Part shown: positions 6,441 through 14,053 of the stretch, in pieces
Numbering within the stretch: position 1 is the first letter of the stretch
Layout: each line of letters begins with the position of its first letter
Origin: Chloroflexota bacterium
GTDB lineage: Bacteria > Chloroflexota > Anaerolineae > Anaerolineales > Villigracilaceae
Assembly: GCA_021796155.1 (NCBI GenBank)
Contig: JAJYOO010000012.1
Span: 1 to 18,352, forward strand
Length of the DNA: 18,352 nucleotides
Direction of reading: 5' to 3'
Made by a program: the position numbers and the translations under genes
The notes under the pieces: generated by a model
Seen by the model: only the letters and a program-made list of their open reading frames with translations
What the model was told of the DNA's origin: nothing
The model's database searches: none

Positions 6441-8341
6441 TGAACAACTCGCTTCGCACTTGGATCAAAGACGGACTCTGGGCGATTGTTTTTGCTGGCG
6501 TCGTTGCAGTAATCATCCGCTTCGCGGCCGGACTAGGAGCGGCTACTGGATTAACGGATGCCACTGCGTGGGGACTCTGGATCGCCTTCAAGTTGTGTTT
6601 CGTGGCATTGGCCGGAGGCGGCTTTACATTCGCCGCTATGGTCTATATTTTTCACATCGAAAGCCTTCGCCCCCTCTTGAGACGTGCGATCCTGATCGCC
6701 TTGCTTGGCTATGGTTCATTTATCATTTCGCTCATCTTCGACCTGGGCTTGCCGTGGCATGTTTACATGCCGATCATCCATTGGCAGGACCGCTCGGTCA
6801 TGTTCGAGATCGCCTGGTGTGTGATGTTATATTTCTCCGTGCTGAATCTCGAGTTCGCTCCGACTATTCTGGAGCATCGCTGGTTCCGGCGTCCTATCTT
6901 TCAAAAGATATCACATTGGCTGCATCAATTCACCTTGCCGCTGGTGATCATCGGCATTGTGCTTTCTACCTTGCATCAATCTTCGCTGGGATCGTTGTTC
7001 CTGATCATGCGCCACCGCGTCGATCCGTTATGGTACAGCCCATGGCTTCCATATTTATTCTTCACCAGTGCCATCTCTGCCGGGATGATGGCGCTCGTCC
7101 TCGAAGGCTTCATCATGGAACGCTGGTTCAAACGCGGGATGCACTTTGATCTGCTGACTCAACTTGGCAAATGGGTTCCTCTGCCATTGGGACTTTATTT
7201 GATATTGCGCCTCAGCGACCTGTTTCTGCGCGGCGTATTGCCCGGCGCGTTAAACGGATCCTTGCAAAGTATTCTGTTCTTGGCAGAGGTTGTGATTGGC
7301 GGACTGCTCCCACTGATTCTGCTTGCCATCCGAAAAGTACGTGAGAGCCGGGAAGGCTTATTGACCTGTGCCATATTAATCATTGCAGGGATTGCCAGTC
7401 AGCGCATGTCGTTGAGCATGTTCACCATGTACCAGACGCCGGGCATGAATTATTTCCCGTCCCTGAACGAAACGATCATTGCGCTGATGATCCCGGCTGC
7501 CGCCATCCTCGTTTATTTTTTCTTCGCGGAGAACCTGGCGTTGCTGGAAGCGGAGATTCCTGCACAGGCAGATACGCCAAGCATCAACGCCTCGACACTC
7601 TTTGCGGCGCAAGACACATCTGGCAGAGCCATCTTTGCCCGCCGCAGCGGATTGGCGGTTTTTGTGATCGCACTGGCATTGCCTTTGATGTTTCATTCAC
7701 CAGCAAACTGTAACAGCAAATCAGCCAATCCAGCGATCCCGACAACAGATTTGGAAATATTGCCGCCTTCTCTGATTTCTTCGCCCGCCAGCTGCAATGA
7801 CCAGGCAGCGACTCCTGTAACACCAGCCAAAGGTTGGGATGTGTTGATCATCAATGGCAACAAGGCCAACTATGCTGTCAGCTTTACACATAAGGATCAT
7901 CAGGAACTCTTGACGAAGGAACTGGGCAGTGAAGAGTCCGCCTGCCAGACTTGCCATCATCTAGATCAATTGGGTCAAGCAACAGCCTGTTCGGTATGCC
8001 ACGCGGACTACTACCAGCCTCGATCAATTTTCAATCACACGATACATGAGACAGCTTTGGGCGGGAATGCAAGCTGCGCGCAATGCCATTCCGCGGAACA
8101 TGTTGCGCTGTCAGACGAGATTTGCCAAGATTGTCACGAGATGATGACTGCTCAGACGGGACAAGCCGCTTTCAATTCGTTCGCGCCGTCCTACATGGAT
8201 GCAATGCATGGCAACTGTCTTGAGTGCCACATACAAGAAGCGCAGAAACAAAATAAACCCGAATTGGCACTTTGCACCGCCTGTCATCCCAATGAACAGA
8301 ATCAACCTAATCATGAAATCACGAATCGACTTACACCTTGA
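6440..8341 (+). CDS. NrfD/HybB-like membrane subunit fused to a hexahaem c-type cytochrome domain
   Basis: The 633-residue chain has two parts. Residues 1-370 form an NrfD/HybB/HmcC-type membrane domain with about nine helices, such as 13-33, 44-71, 83-103, 119-138, 163-180, 203-224, 245-262, 278-297 and 308-325. This domain binds quinone. A last helix (about 404-417) leads through a linker to a cytochrome domain (about 470-633) with six CxxCH motifs, at 502, 517, 546, 562, 593 and 612. Histidines in SFTHKDH and FNHTIH look like distal ligands, as in class III and c7-type cytochromes. The GTG start at 6440 follows AGGAGG by 4 nt and shares one base with the previous stop; the frame continues upstream but without a good start. 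This chain would combine the DsrP and DsrJ (or HmcC and HmcA) roles. The six-haem domain should lie outside the membrane. Confidence 0.9.
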   Translation: MNNSLRTWIKDGLWAIVFAGVVAVIIRFAAGLGAATGLTDATAWGLWIAFKLCFVALAGGGFTFAAMVYIFHIESLRPLLRRAILIALLGYGSFIISLIFDLGLPWHVYMPIIHWQDRSVMFEIAWCVMLYFSVLNLEFAPTILEHRWFRRPIFQKISHWLHQFTLPLVIIGIVLSTLHQSSLGSLFLIMRHRVDPLWYSPWLPYLFFTSAISAGMMALVLEGFIMERWFKRGMHFDLLTQLGKWVPLPLGLYLILRLSDLFLRGVLPGALNGSLQSILFLAEVVIGGLLPLILLAIRKVRESREGLLTCAILIIAGIASQRMSLSMFTMYQTPGMNYFPSLNETIIALMIPAAAILVYFFFAENLALLEAEIPAQADTPSINASTLFAAQDTSGRAIFARRSGLAVFVIALALPLMFHSPANCNSKSANPAIPTTDLEILPPSLISSPASCNDQAATPVTPAKGWDVLIINGNKANYAVSFTHKDHQELLTKELGSEESACQTCHHLDQLGQATACSVCHADYYQPRSIFNHTIHETALGGNASCAQCHSAEHVALSDEICQDCHEMMTAQTGQAAFNSFAPSYMDAMHGNCLECHIQEAQKQNKPELALCTACHPNEQNQPNHEITNRLTP

Positions 8342-8374
8342 TAAACGGCAATCGAATCTGGGGATAAAACAAAA

Positions 8375-8407
8375 GATAGAGCGTTTCTCTTATCAGTTCT
8401 AGTTTTT
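8375..8407 (+). terminator. Weak terminator candidate after the + strand operon
   Basis: GATAGAG (8375-8381) and CTCTTATC (8387-8394) can pair with one bulged base around CGTTT. A run of five T residues (8403-8407) follows after a gap of eight bases. This is the best candidate for ending the + strand transcript, but the T-run is not adjacent to the stem. Confidence 0.3.
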
Positions 8408-8431
8408 AACGCGAAGCCTCAAAACCTCAGC

Positions 8432-8460
8432 CACGGATTTTGCGAATTCGCACGGATTTT
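8432..8460. repeat. Direct repeat of CACGGATTTT flanking a palindrome
   Basis: CACGGATTTT occurs at 8432-8441 and 8451-8460. Between and overlapping them is a perfect 12-bp palindrome, TGCGAATTCGCA (8441-8452). It lies in the convergent gap between the two operons and has no coding role that I can see. It looks like a fragment of an interspersed intergenic repeat, though one copy cannot show this. The remainder of 8342-8546 holds only weak terminator-like hairpins. Confidence 0.5.
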
Positions 8461-8487
8461 CTAAATCCTTCGCGCATGACGCTATCA

Positions 8488-8507
8488 TAAAAACGGGAGA
8501 ACCCTCT
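8488..8507 (-). terminator. Weak terminator candidate downstream of hemA
   Basis: On the - strand GGG-TTCT-CCC-G is followed by TTTTT. The stem is just three pairs. A stronger hairpin (CTCCA-CTG-TGGAG) lies nearer hemA at 8531-8543 but has no T-run. Both may act together to end the - strand transcript. Confidence 0.25.
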
Positions 8508-8546
8508 TATCTTATCTATGTTGATCAATGCTCCACAGTGGAGACT

Positions 8547-9836
8547 TTATTGAATGCCATATAAACGCTGAACGACTTCAATGTAGGTGGAAATATCCTG
8601 CTCGCTCGGCAATTCACGCAGATACGTTGTCGGCTCGTGGAGCAACTTGCCAGCGATTGATTTCCCCAAAGCTTGTACCAAAAGCTGTTGATGCAGCGTC
8701 AATGGACCTAATCTTCGCAATGTCTCCGCCACTTCAGTTTGATAAATAGATTCCGCTTTCTGATGCAAAGCCTCGATGAGCGGAGCGCATCGGCGCGCAG
8801 CCAACCAATCGCAGAAATCTTCCAATTCCTGGCGTACGATCTTCTCGGCTGCCTGATAAACCGAAGCCGTCAGCGGATGGCAAGTCTTTGCAATGTCTCC
8901 CAAATCATCTATGTTCGTCAGGCGAACGCCTGGAATCGAAACGACCTGCCGATCAACATCGCGCGGCATTGCCAGATCCGCGATCAAGAGCGGACGGTCA
9001 TTTCGTGCTTGCTGTGCCTTCGAAACGGTATCTGCATGAAGGATCACGTGCGGCGCACCAGTCGAACAGATCACGATATCAGCCCGCGTCAGCGTTTCGT
9101 CCAACGAATCGAAATGTACGGCAATTCCGTTCAAGCTCTTCGCCAATTTTTGTGCCCGTTCGTATGTACGATTAGCAATCATGACGCAGCGCAGCCCTGC
9201 CTTGACCAGAGCTTTCGCTGTGATCGAACTGATCTTTCCTGCGCCGATCAATAAAGCTGTTCGATCTTTCAACGGGCCGAAAACCTGCTCTGCCAATTCA
9301 ACGACCACACTGGCAACTGAAATATTTCCCAACCCAATCGAAGTTTTCGTGTGGACATGTTTTCCCGCTTGAATTGCATAACGGAAAAGCGCCGATAAAA
9401 TTGGACCGTTTGTCCCCGCGGACTGCGCCATTTCAGAAGCCAAACGCACTTGACCCAGGACTTCACTTTCGCCGAGGATCAACGAATCTAGCCCCGCCGC
9501 GACCTGCATCAAGTGATGAGCCGCCTCCACGCCTCGCATAATGTATTCCATGTCACACAGTTGCTCCATGGACAATCCAGCATGTTCAGCGAAAAATCTT
9601 TGCAATCGAGATTCTGCAGCAGCGAAATCGTTGAAGTGAATATAAATCTCCGTGCGATTACAGGTTGAAAGCAGAACTGCCTCCTCGATGAATCGTTTCT
9701 CGGAATCATCGCTCAGCAATTCGCGCAAGGCAGATGGAAGCCGTTCGGGGCCAAAAGCCAGCCGCTCGCGCACTTCCACAGGTGCGAACTTGTGATTAAT
9801 ACCAATCACTAGAATCGGAATGGCGTTCGGCTTCAT
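8547..9836 (-). CDS. hemA: Glutamyl-tRNA reductase
   Basis: The 429-residue enzyme reduces glutamyl-tRNA(Glu) to glutamate-1-semialdehyde with NADPH, the first committed step of C5 tetrapyrrole synthesis. The N-terminal catalytic domain has INHKFAPVEVRERLAF, the nucleophile Cys59 in LSTCNRTEIY, and His107/His108 before AAGLDSLILGESEVLGQVR. The NADPH domain has IGAGKISSITAKAL (197-210), ANRTYERAQKL and ADLAMPRDVD. A helical dimerisation tail ends the chain. Length and domain order are normal. The start at 9836 gives the usual N-terminus; an upstream start at 9926 would overlap the preceding gene in another frame. The gap from the a,c-diamide synthase is 17 nt and there is no strong ribosome site, so expression may be coupled. 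It is the last gene of the - strand operon. No other haem genes are nearby. Confidence 0.96.
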   Translation of the reverse strand: MKPNAIPILVIGINHKFAPVEVRERLAFGPERLPSALRELLSDDSEKRFIEEAVLLSTCNRTEIYIHFNDFAAAESRLQRFFAEHAGLSMEQLCDMEYIMRGVEAAHHLMQVAAGLDSLILGESEVLGQVRLASEMAQSAGTNGPILSALFRYAIQAGKHVHTKTSIGLGNISVASVVVELAEQVFGPLKDRTALLIGAGKISSITAKALVKAGLRCVMIANRTYERAQKLAKSLNGIAVHFDSLDETLTRADIVICSTGAPHVILHADTVSKAQQARNDRPLLIADLAMPRDVDRQVVSIPGVRLTNIDDLGDIAKTCHPLTASVYQAAEKIVRQELEDFCDWLAARRCAPLIEALHQKAESIYQTEVAETLRRLGPLTLHQQLLVQALGKSIAGKLLHEPTTYLRELPSEQDISTYIEVVQRLYGIQ

Positions 9837-9853
9837 ATCCGTTGCTCGATCGC

Positions 9854-11275
9854 TCACGCCCGAACTCCCATATACTGATGCGATGCTCGATAAAGTCGCG
9901 CGCGGTTCACGAGACTTTCTGCCCAATCCGCCGCACCGCCAACGTGAAGATGTGTGTACGAAGCAAGAACATTATGGATCACGATCCCGTCACACCCATT
10001 GCCGAGTCCGTTGCCGCGCGAGAGTTTATACGCTGTGTTTAGAGATTGCTCATCGGTGATGATGCGTGAATTGTGGAATTCATGGCCGCGCAATGCAATG
10101 CCTTTTTTAAAGAATGGATTATCCTGATCCACTTGCGCGATCACATAACCATGTCCTTGAGGGCGTTCGGTCATTTCGATTTCACATGGAAGCACGCCGA
10201 CCATCTCTGCAGATCTTTCACCCCACACAATGCGACGCGAAAGATACATCATGCCGCCGCATTCCGCATAAACAGGCAGTCCAGCTTCGATGGCGCAGCG
10301 AACAGACTCGCGCAAACTTACATTGGCGGATAGTTCGTCCATAAAGATTTCAGGGAAGCCGCCGCCGATATATAACGCATCTAAATTGGGCAAAGTAGAA
10401 TCACGAAACGAATTGATGAAGACTAATTCAGCGCCTGCGTCTTCAAGAGTTTCTAAATTTTCAGGATAATAGAAAGTAAATGCTTGGTCGCGCAAGACGC
10501 CGATACGCAGACGATCACTCGCAGCGGAAAGATACGAAAGGGGTTTGTCAATCGTCATTGAAAGCGGCTGAGCAGATTGAGCAAGGCGGAGAACCGCGTC
10601 GAGGTTGAGATACTTTTCAACGGCTTGTTGACAACCTGCGATGGCGGAAAGAAGCGTCTCTCCTTCCGCGCGTGGAACGAGTCCCAAATGACGGTCAGGA
10701 ATGGTCAGCTTTTCATCGCGCGGGATCGCACCGATCACTGGAATTCCACAATGACTCTCTACGGCTTGGCGCATACGAGTCTCATGACGATCTTGCGCGA
10801 CGTTGTTCAGTATCACGCACGCGATGTTCGTATCGGACTCAAAGGTCTGGCAGCCATGTACAATCGCCGCGACGCTCCGACCAATGCGCGTGGCATTGAC
10901 CACCAACAGAATGGGCGCGTCCAAAGCGCGGGCAACTGCCGCGGTGCTGCCAACACCAGTCTCATCGAATGAATCGAAGAGACCATGATTACCCTCCACC
11001 AAACTCAGATTTGCATCCTGAGCCGCACGCACAAAAGCATTCAAGAGTGACTCGCGTTGTTCATAGAAAAAAGGATCGAGCGAACGGCAGGCGCGGCGGG
11101 CCGCTTCGCTCAACCAGGATGGATCAATATAATCGGGTCCTTTCTTAAAAGGTTGGACAGTGAGACCACGCTCACGAAAAGCCGCGCATAGCCCGAGGCT
11201 GACAGTTGTCTTTCCACTTCGTCCCTGTGGTGCAGCAATCACTAAGCGAGGCAGGCGATCAACTTCTTGGGCCAT
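9854..11275 (-). CDS. CbiA/CobB-family a,c-diamide synthase (DsrN-like siroheme amidase or cobyrinate synthase)
   Basis: The 473-residue protein uses ATP and glutamine to amidate carboxylates on a tetrapyrrole. The N-terminal ATP domain has a P-loop, AAPQGRSGKTT (14-24), then FKKGPDYIDPSWL (43-55) and VEGNHGLFDS (93-102). The C-terminal type 1 glutamine amidotransferase-like (GATase_3) domain has Cys339 in YAECGG and the histidines of SYTHLH (439-444). FKKGPDYIDP and the EGN-GL-D signature, as I remember the family, resemble DsrN, which amidates siroheme for dissimilatory sulfite reductase, more than classical cobyrinate synthase. This is recalled, not searched. It follows a ferredoxin and a DsrE-family gene and precedes hemA, so tetrapyrrole work fits. 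No other cobalamin genes are present in the window. No strong ribosome site is visible before the ATG. Confidence 0.85.
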   Translation of the reverse strand: MAQEVDRLPRLVIAAPQGRSGKTTVSLGLCAAFRERGLTVQPFKKGPDYIDPSWLSEAARRACRSLDPFFYEQRESLLNAFVRAAQDANLSLVEGNHGLFDSFDETGVGSTAAVARALDAPILLVVNATRIGRSVAAIVHGCQTFESDTNIACVILNNVAQDRHETRMRQAVESHCGIPVIGAIPRDEKLTIPDRHLGLVPRAEGETLLSAIAGCQQAVEKYLNLDAVLRLAQSAQPLSMTIDKPLSYLSAASDRLRIGVLRDQAFTFYYPENLETLEDAGAELVFINSFRDSTLPNLDALYIGGGFPEIFMDELSANVSLRESVRCAIEAGLPVYAECGGMMYLSRRIVWGERSAEMVGVLPCEIEMTERPQGHGYVIAQVDQDNPFFKKGIALRGHEFHNSRIITDEQSLNTAYKLSRGNGLGNGCDGIVIHNVLASYTHLHVGGAADWAESLVNRARLYRASHQYMGVRA

Positions 11276-11336
11276 TTCGAAACCACAGAGTTCAAAATTT
11301 AGAAGTCCTTCAACACTTCAGACTCCGATGCCATCA

Positions 11337-11534
11337 TCAGACTTCAGTGACCGTTACTGCATTGTCTTCGCATGTTTCACAGGACATGCAGCCAATGCAA
11401 TCGTCCGGCGCACCGTTGTACACGGCGTGCTTCTTGCCATCTTCCTCAACAAGAACAAAGGCCTGTATCGGGCAATTCTCAATGCAGTCGCCGCACCCCT
11501 CACACTTTTCAAGGTCTATGGTGATGATGAACAT
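11337..11534 (-). CDS. Small 2[4Fe-4S]-type ferredoxin with altered second motif
   Basis: This 65-residue ferredoxin has a canonical first cluster motif, CEGCGDCIENCP (Cys11-14-17-21). The second motif is CIGCMSCETCE: cysteines spaced CxxCxxCxxC with Glu after the last, rather than the usual CxxCxxCxxxCP. I checked the codons and the spacing is real in this sequence. It should carry electrons in the cytoplasm. GGAG lies five bases before the ATG at 11534. It sits between the DsrE-family gene and the a,c-diamide synthase, so it may feed either a sulfur-transfer step or the quinone complex. Its partner is unknown. Confidence 0.88.
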   Translation of the reverse strand: MFIITIDLEKCEGCGDCIENCPIQAFVLVEEDGKKHAVYNGAPDDCIGCMSCETCEDNAVTVTEV

Positions 11535-11556
11535 ATGATCTCCAAATTTTATCGGC

Positions 11557-11958
11557 CTAGAATGAAAGTACCAGATCAGATTTCAAACCTTGTTTGACCA
11601 CAAAACTCGGACCGACCAGTTCCTCGACTTCGTCAATCAGGTCTTCGGGGGTCATGTTACAAAGTTGCAGAGCAGCATCACAAACATAGAACTTGATGCC
11701 CAATGCCAGGGCCTCGTCTATGAATTCCCTGATCGTCCGTCCGCCCTGCTTGGCGTGCAAATTCTCTGCAATGCCTCGCTTAAGAAGTTGTGGTGCTTGC
11801 AAGACAAAACAGATAGCTGCTTCCGCACCAGCTTTGACCGCCTCCCCAGCGAACATAAACGGCGCCGGACATCGCTCAGGATTGCTGGAACCAAATGTCG
11901 CCACCACCAAAACGTATTTGCCAGCATATTCTTGATTTGGATTCAATAGTGCCTCCAT
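11557..11958 (-). CDS. DsrE-family sulfur-carrier-like protein
   Basis: The 133-residue protein looks like a DsrE/DsrF-family fold: a beta strand YVLVVATFG (15-23), a helix AGEAVKAGAEAAI (37-49) and the conserved Cys93 in YVCDAALQLC, with Cys100 and Cys30 and Cys50 also present. Family members transfer persulfide sulfur on the Cys that Cys93 matches. The tail VKQGLKSDLVLSF is typical of small DsrE-like proteins. The ATG at 11958 lies one base after the previous stop without a good ribosome site. GGAGG overlaps it and sits five bases before an in-frame TTG at 11946, which could be the true start and would shorten the protein by four residues. The substrate cannot be told from sequence. Confidence 0.8.
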   Translation of the reverse strand: MEALLNPNQEYAGKYVLVVATFGSSNPERCPAPFMFAGEAVKAGAEAAICFVLQAPQLLKRGIAENLHAKQGGRTIREFIDEALALGIKFYVCDAALQLCNMTPEDLIDEVEELVGPSFVVKQGLKSDLVLSF

Positions 11959-11959
11959 A

Positions 11960-14053
11960 TCACTTTATCGGAATAATCTCTGCCGTCTCATAAGCCTGAC
12001 GGAGAGCGGACTGCGCGTCAACCGGGTTGATCTGCCAAAATAAGTTTGCCAGCTCGAGCGAAGCCTCGGATGGCGAAAGAGAATCTCCCGAAATGCGCAC
12101 CGCCAACGCCATTCCCTGCGCCTGCTCGAAAACTGTTTGACTTCCAGAAGCTGTGGCAATGACGCGCAAAGCGGATGCTTTATCCGTCTCGCGCGTCATC
12201 TTATCAACGAGTGCAGTCGCGGTCTGCGGATCATTCTTAGCCAACTTTGCGACCAATTCAATCAACGGATAAGAATCGCCCAACTGATCAGCTGCCTGCA
12301 CTGCTACTTGATACTTGTCAAGTGAAGTCAATGCCTGTACCTTGTAATAAGGAGATTGAATTGAATTCGCTAGCGTTGCATTGCCCGTTTTGCGGATCAC
12401 ATCGCGCAAAGCGAGATCGCGATACAACAGGACTTCGATCTGCATCGCAGCATCCGTGTTTCCCCACGCGCCAGCAATTGCGGTTCGAGCACGCGCCTGC
12501 TCGTAAGGATCCACGATGGCAGCGGAGGCATCCCAGGCAGCTTGATATTTTCCCAAATACAACAGCGCGGCGGTGCGAGCATCGGGATAAGCGGGGTCAA
12601 TACGTTCGACCAGTGATGCATTTCCCGATACGATAGCCAAATCGCTCAAAGCATAAGCCAACGGTGCACCAGTAACACCATCCAAGGCAGATAATGCTTC
12701 ACCAAAAAGACTCTTGTCGTCAGATACTGCTCCGACTTCCTCCAAAGCCCGCGCGCGTTGAACTGGATCCGCTACTTGACGAGCCGCTTCCGCGGCACGT
12801 TCAAATGCAGATTGGTTATTAGTGAGTGTTCCAATTTCCCGTAATGTCCATGAACGTATGAATGGATCCTGAATTGCTTCGGCAGTTGGCATGGCTTGCC
12901 CGGATTCAACCTTAATCCAAGCCAGCGCCACGCCGCGCAATTGGAGATCACGATATATTCCAGTTTGAGATGAAAGAGAAGTTTGTTCAGATTGCAAGAG
13001 TTCAATCGCTTGAGCAGGCTCAATGGTGTTCCATTCAACAGCGATCAAGGGCACACTCCAAGCGCGGGCGCGTGCGGCGTTGAGGTCGGTCGCAATGAGA
13101 TCCGCTTTTTCCATGTCAATCGAAACGCCCACTGCGACTTCCTGAACAGCCAGAGATTGTCCCCACAAGGCATCATCATTTGCTTGTGCTTGTTGAGCGG
13201 AACTCAGCGCCTCGTTCAGAACAGTCTGTGCTTGAGCCGGATCAGCTTTATTCCAAGCCGCACCGAGACGCGCCAGCATCCAAGCGCGCGCTTGAGCGTT
13301 ATCCGCGGTCGTTGATTCCCGGTTAGCGGTATCCAAAACAGTTTGTACTTGCTGTTGTTCCGGTGTGGTCATCGTCACTTCAGCCGCGGGCGCGCGGAAG
13401 ATAGGCAAAGCGAAAAATCCTATGACAGCCAACACAAACGCGACGCGCCAGAAGACAGCCCAGGATTTACTCAACTTTCCTGCACGAATAGCGCGCGTGT
13501 TGTTAAGTCCCCATGCCAGCGACCCAAGCGCGATCAGTGTCACCAGACACGCGTAAAACAGGATCGCGCGCTGTTTGGTGTTCTCAGCCATTTGATTCAG
13601 GAGCGTATAAATTTTGTTGAGACGATAGCGTGCGGTTTGGGACTCGGAAGTGAACGCATCCAAGCTTGTCACCGGTTCATCCAGTTCACGACTGTAAAGC
13701 TGAATGTAATTCTCCAGCTTGGTCTGGTCTTTTACAGAAAGAGCGCCCGTTGATTTCTCCGCGCGGTCAATCATCAAAGACATCCGCTCGGTGTAATAAA
13801 GTTGCTCATGGATGGCGGTCGCCGCGGGGCAGGGACTATTGACTTCGCGCGCGATGCCGCCTTTCCACTCGGTGACCGCGGCGAGGCGCGGATCATCCGC
13901 CGTATGGCAGGAGATGCAATAATTTCCAGGGACGAGAGTCGGCGCGGGTAACAGAGCCGGGCTAACATCTGAGGAAGAAGCGGATGCCGAAGAAACGGCA
14001 AATATCAAAACCGCGAGAAAGACCAAAGCAGGAAACAGGATTCGCCGCATCAT
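11960..14053 (-). CDS. Monohaem c-type cytochrome with two membrane helices and a repeat solenoid
   Basis: The 697-residue protein has no family I recognise over its full length. A signal peptide or anchor (1-27) leads to one CxxCH motif, CISCH at 46-50, in a stretch of about 110 residues with a likely second conserved patch, NSPCPAA (72-78). Two membrane helices follow at about 163-182 and 197-219. The rest, about 230-697, is alpha-helical repeats resembling TPR/HEAT solenoids. One repeat form is LGAAWNKADPAQAQTVLNEAL, with related copies VEWNTIEPAQAIELLQ and ANLFWQINPVDAQSALRQA; another is DPVQRARALEEVGAVS, related to DPYEQARARTAIAGAW and DPFIRSWTLREIG. If exported, the haem part and solenoid would be extracytoplasmic. 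The start overlaps the previous gene by 4 nt (ATGA). In context it may be the cytochrome electron acceptor or donor and scaffold of the preceding complex. Function is inferred. Confidence 0.85.
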   Translation of the reverse strand: MMRRILFPALVFLAVLIFAVSSASASSSDVSPALLPAPTLVPGNYCISCHTADDPRLAAVTEWKGGIAREVNSPCPAATAIHEQLYYTERMSLMIDRAEKSTGALSVKDQTKLENYIQLYSRELDEPVTSLDAFTSESQTARYRLNKIYTLLNQMAENTKQRAILFYACLVTLIALGSLAWGLNNTRAIRAGKLSKSWAVFWRVAFVLAVIGFFALPIFRAPAAEVTMTTPEQQQVQTVLDTANRESTTADNAQARAWMLARLGAAWNKADPAQAQTVLNEALSSAQQAQANDDALWGQSLAVQEVAVGVSIDMEKADLIATDLNAARARAWSVPLIAVEWNTIEPAQAIELLQSEQTSLSSQTGIYRDLQLRGVALAWIKVESGQAMPTAEAIQDPFIRSWTLREIGTLTNNQSAFERAAEAARQVADPVQRARALEEVGAVSDDKSLFGEALSALDGVTGAPLAYALSDLAIVSGNASLVERIDPAYPDARTAALLYLGKYQAAWDASAAIVDPYEQARARTAIAGAWGNTDAAMQIEVLLYRDLALRDVIRKTGNATLANSIQSPYYKVQALTSLDKYQVAVQAADQLGDSYPLIELVAKLAKNDPQTATALVDKMTRETDKASALRVIATASGSQTVFEQAQGMALAVRISGDSLSPSEASLELANLFWQINPVDAQSALRQAYETAEIIPIK

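Noticed and set aside
6373..7149. Long + strand open frame (258 codons) within the FeS/NrfD genes
   Set aside because: It lies in another frame of two well-supported genes; its residues are rich in Arg, His and Cys and form no recognisable domain.
3504..8341. Naming the + strand genes dsrK, dsrM, dsrO and dsrP
   Set aside because: The domain set matches, but the cytochrome fusion, missing Tat signal and lack of dsrAB or dsrC in view make the names unsafe; Hmc-like naming fits equally well.
8521..8528. TTGATCAA as a second FNR-like box
   Set aside because: It lacks the four-base spacer between the half sites, and lies between convergent gene ends rather than at a promoter.
8739..9254. Open + strand frame of 171 codons opposite hemA
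   Set aside because: Antisense to a clear glutamyl-tRNA reductase; no domain or ribosome site seen.
9837..9926. Upstream start at 9926 for hemA
   Set aside because: It would overlap the a,c-diamide synthase gene and add about 30 residues not usual for the family.
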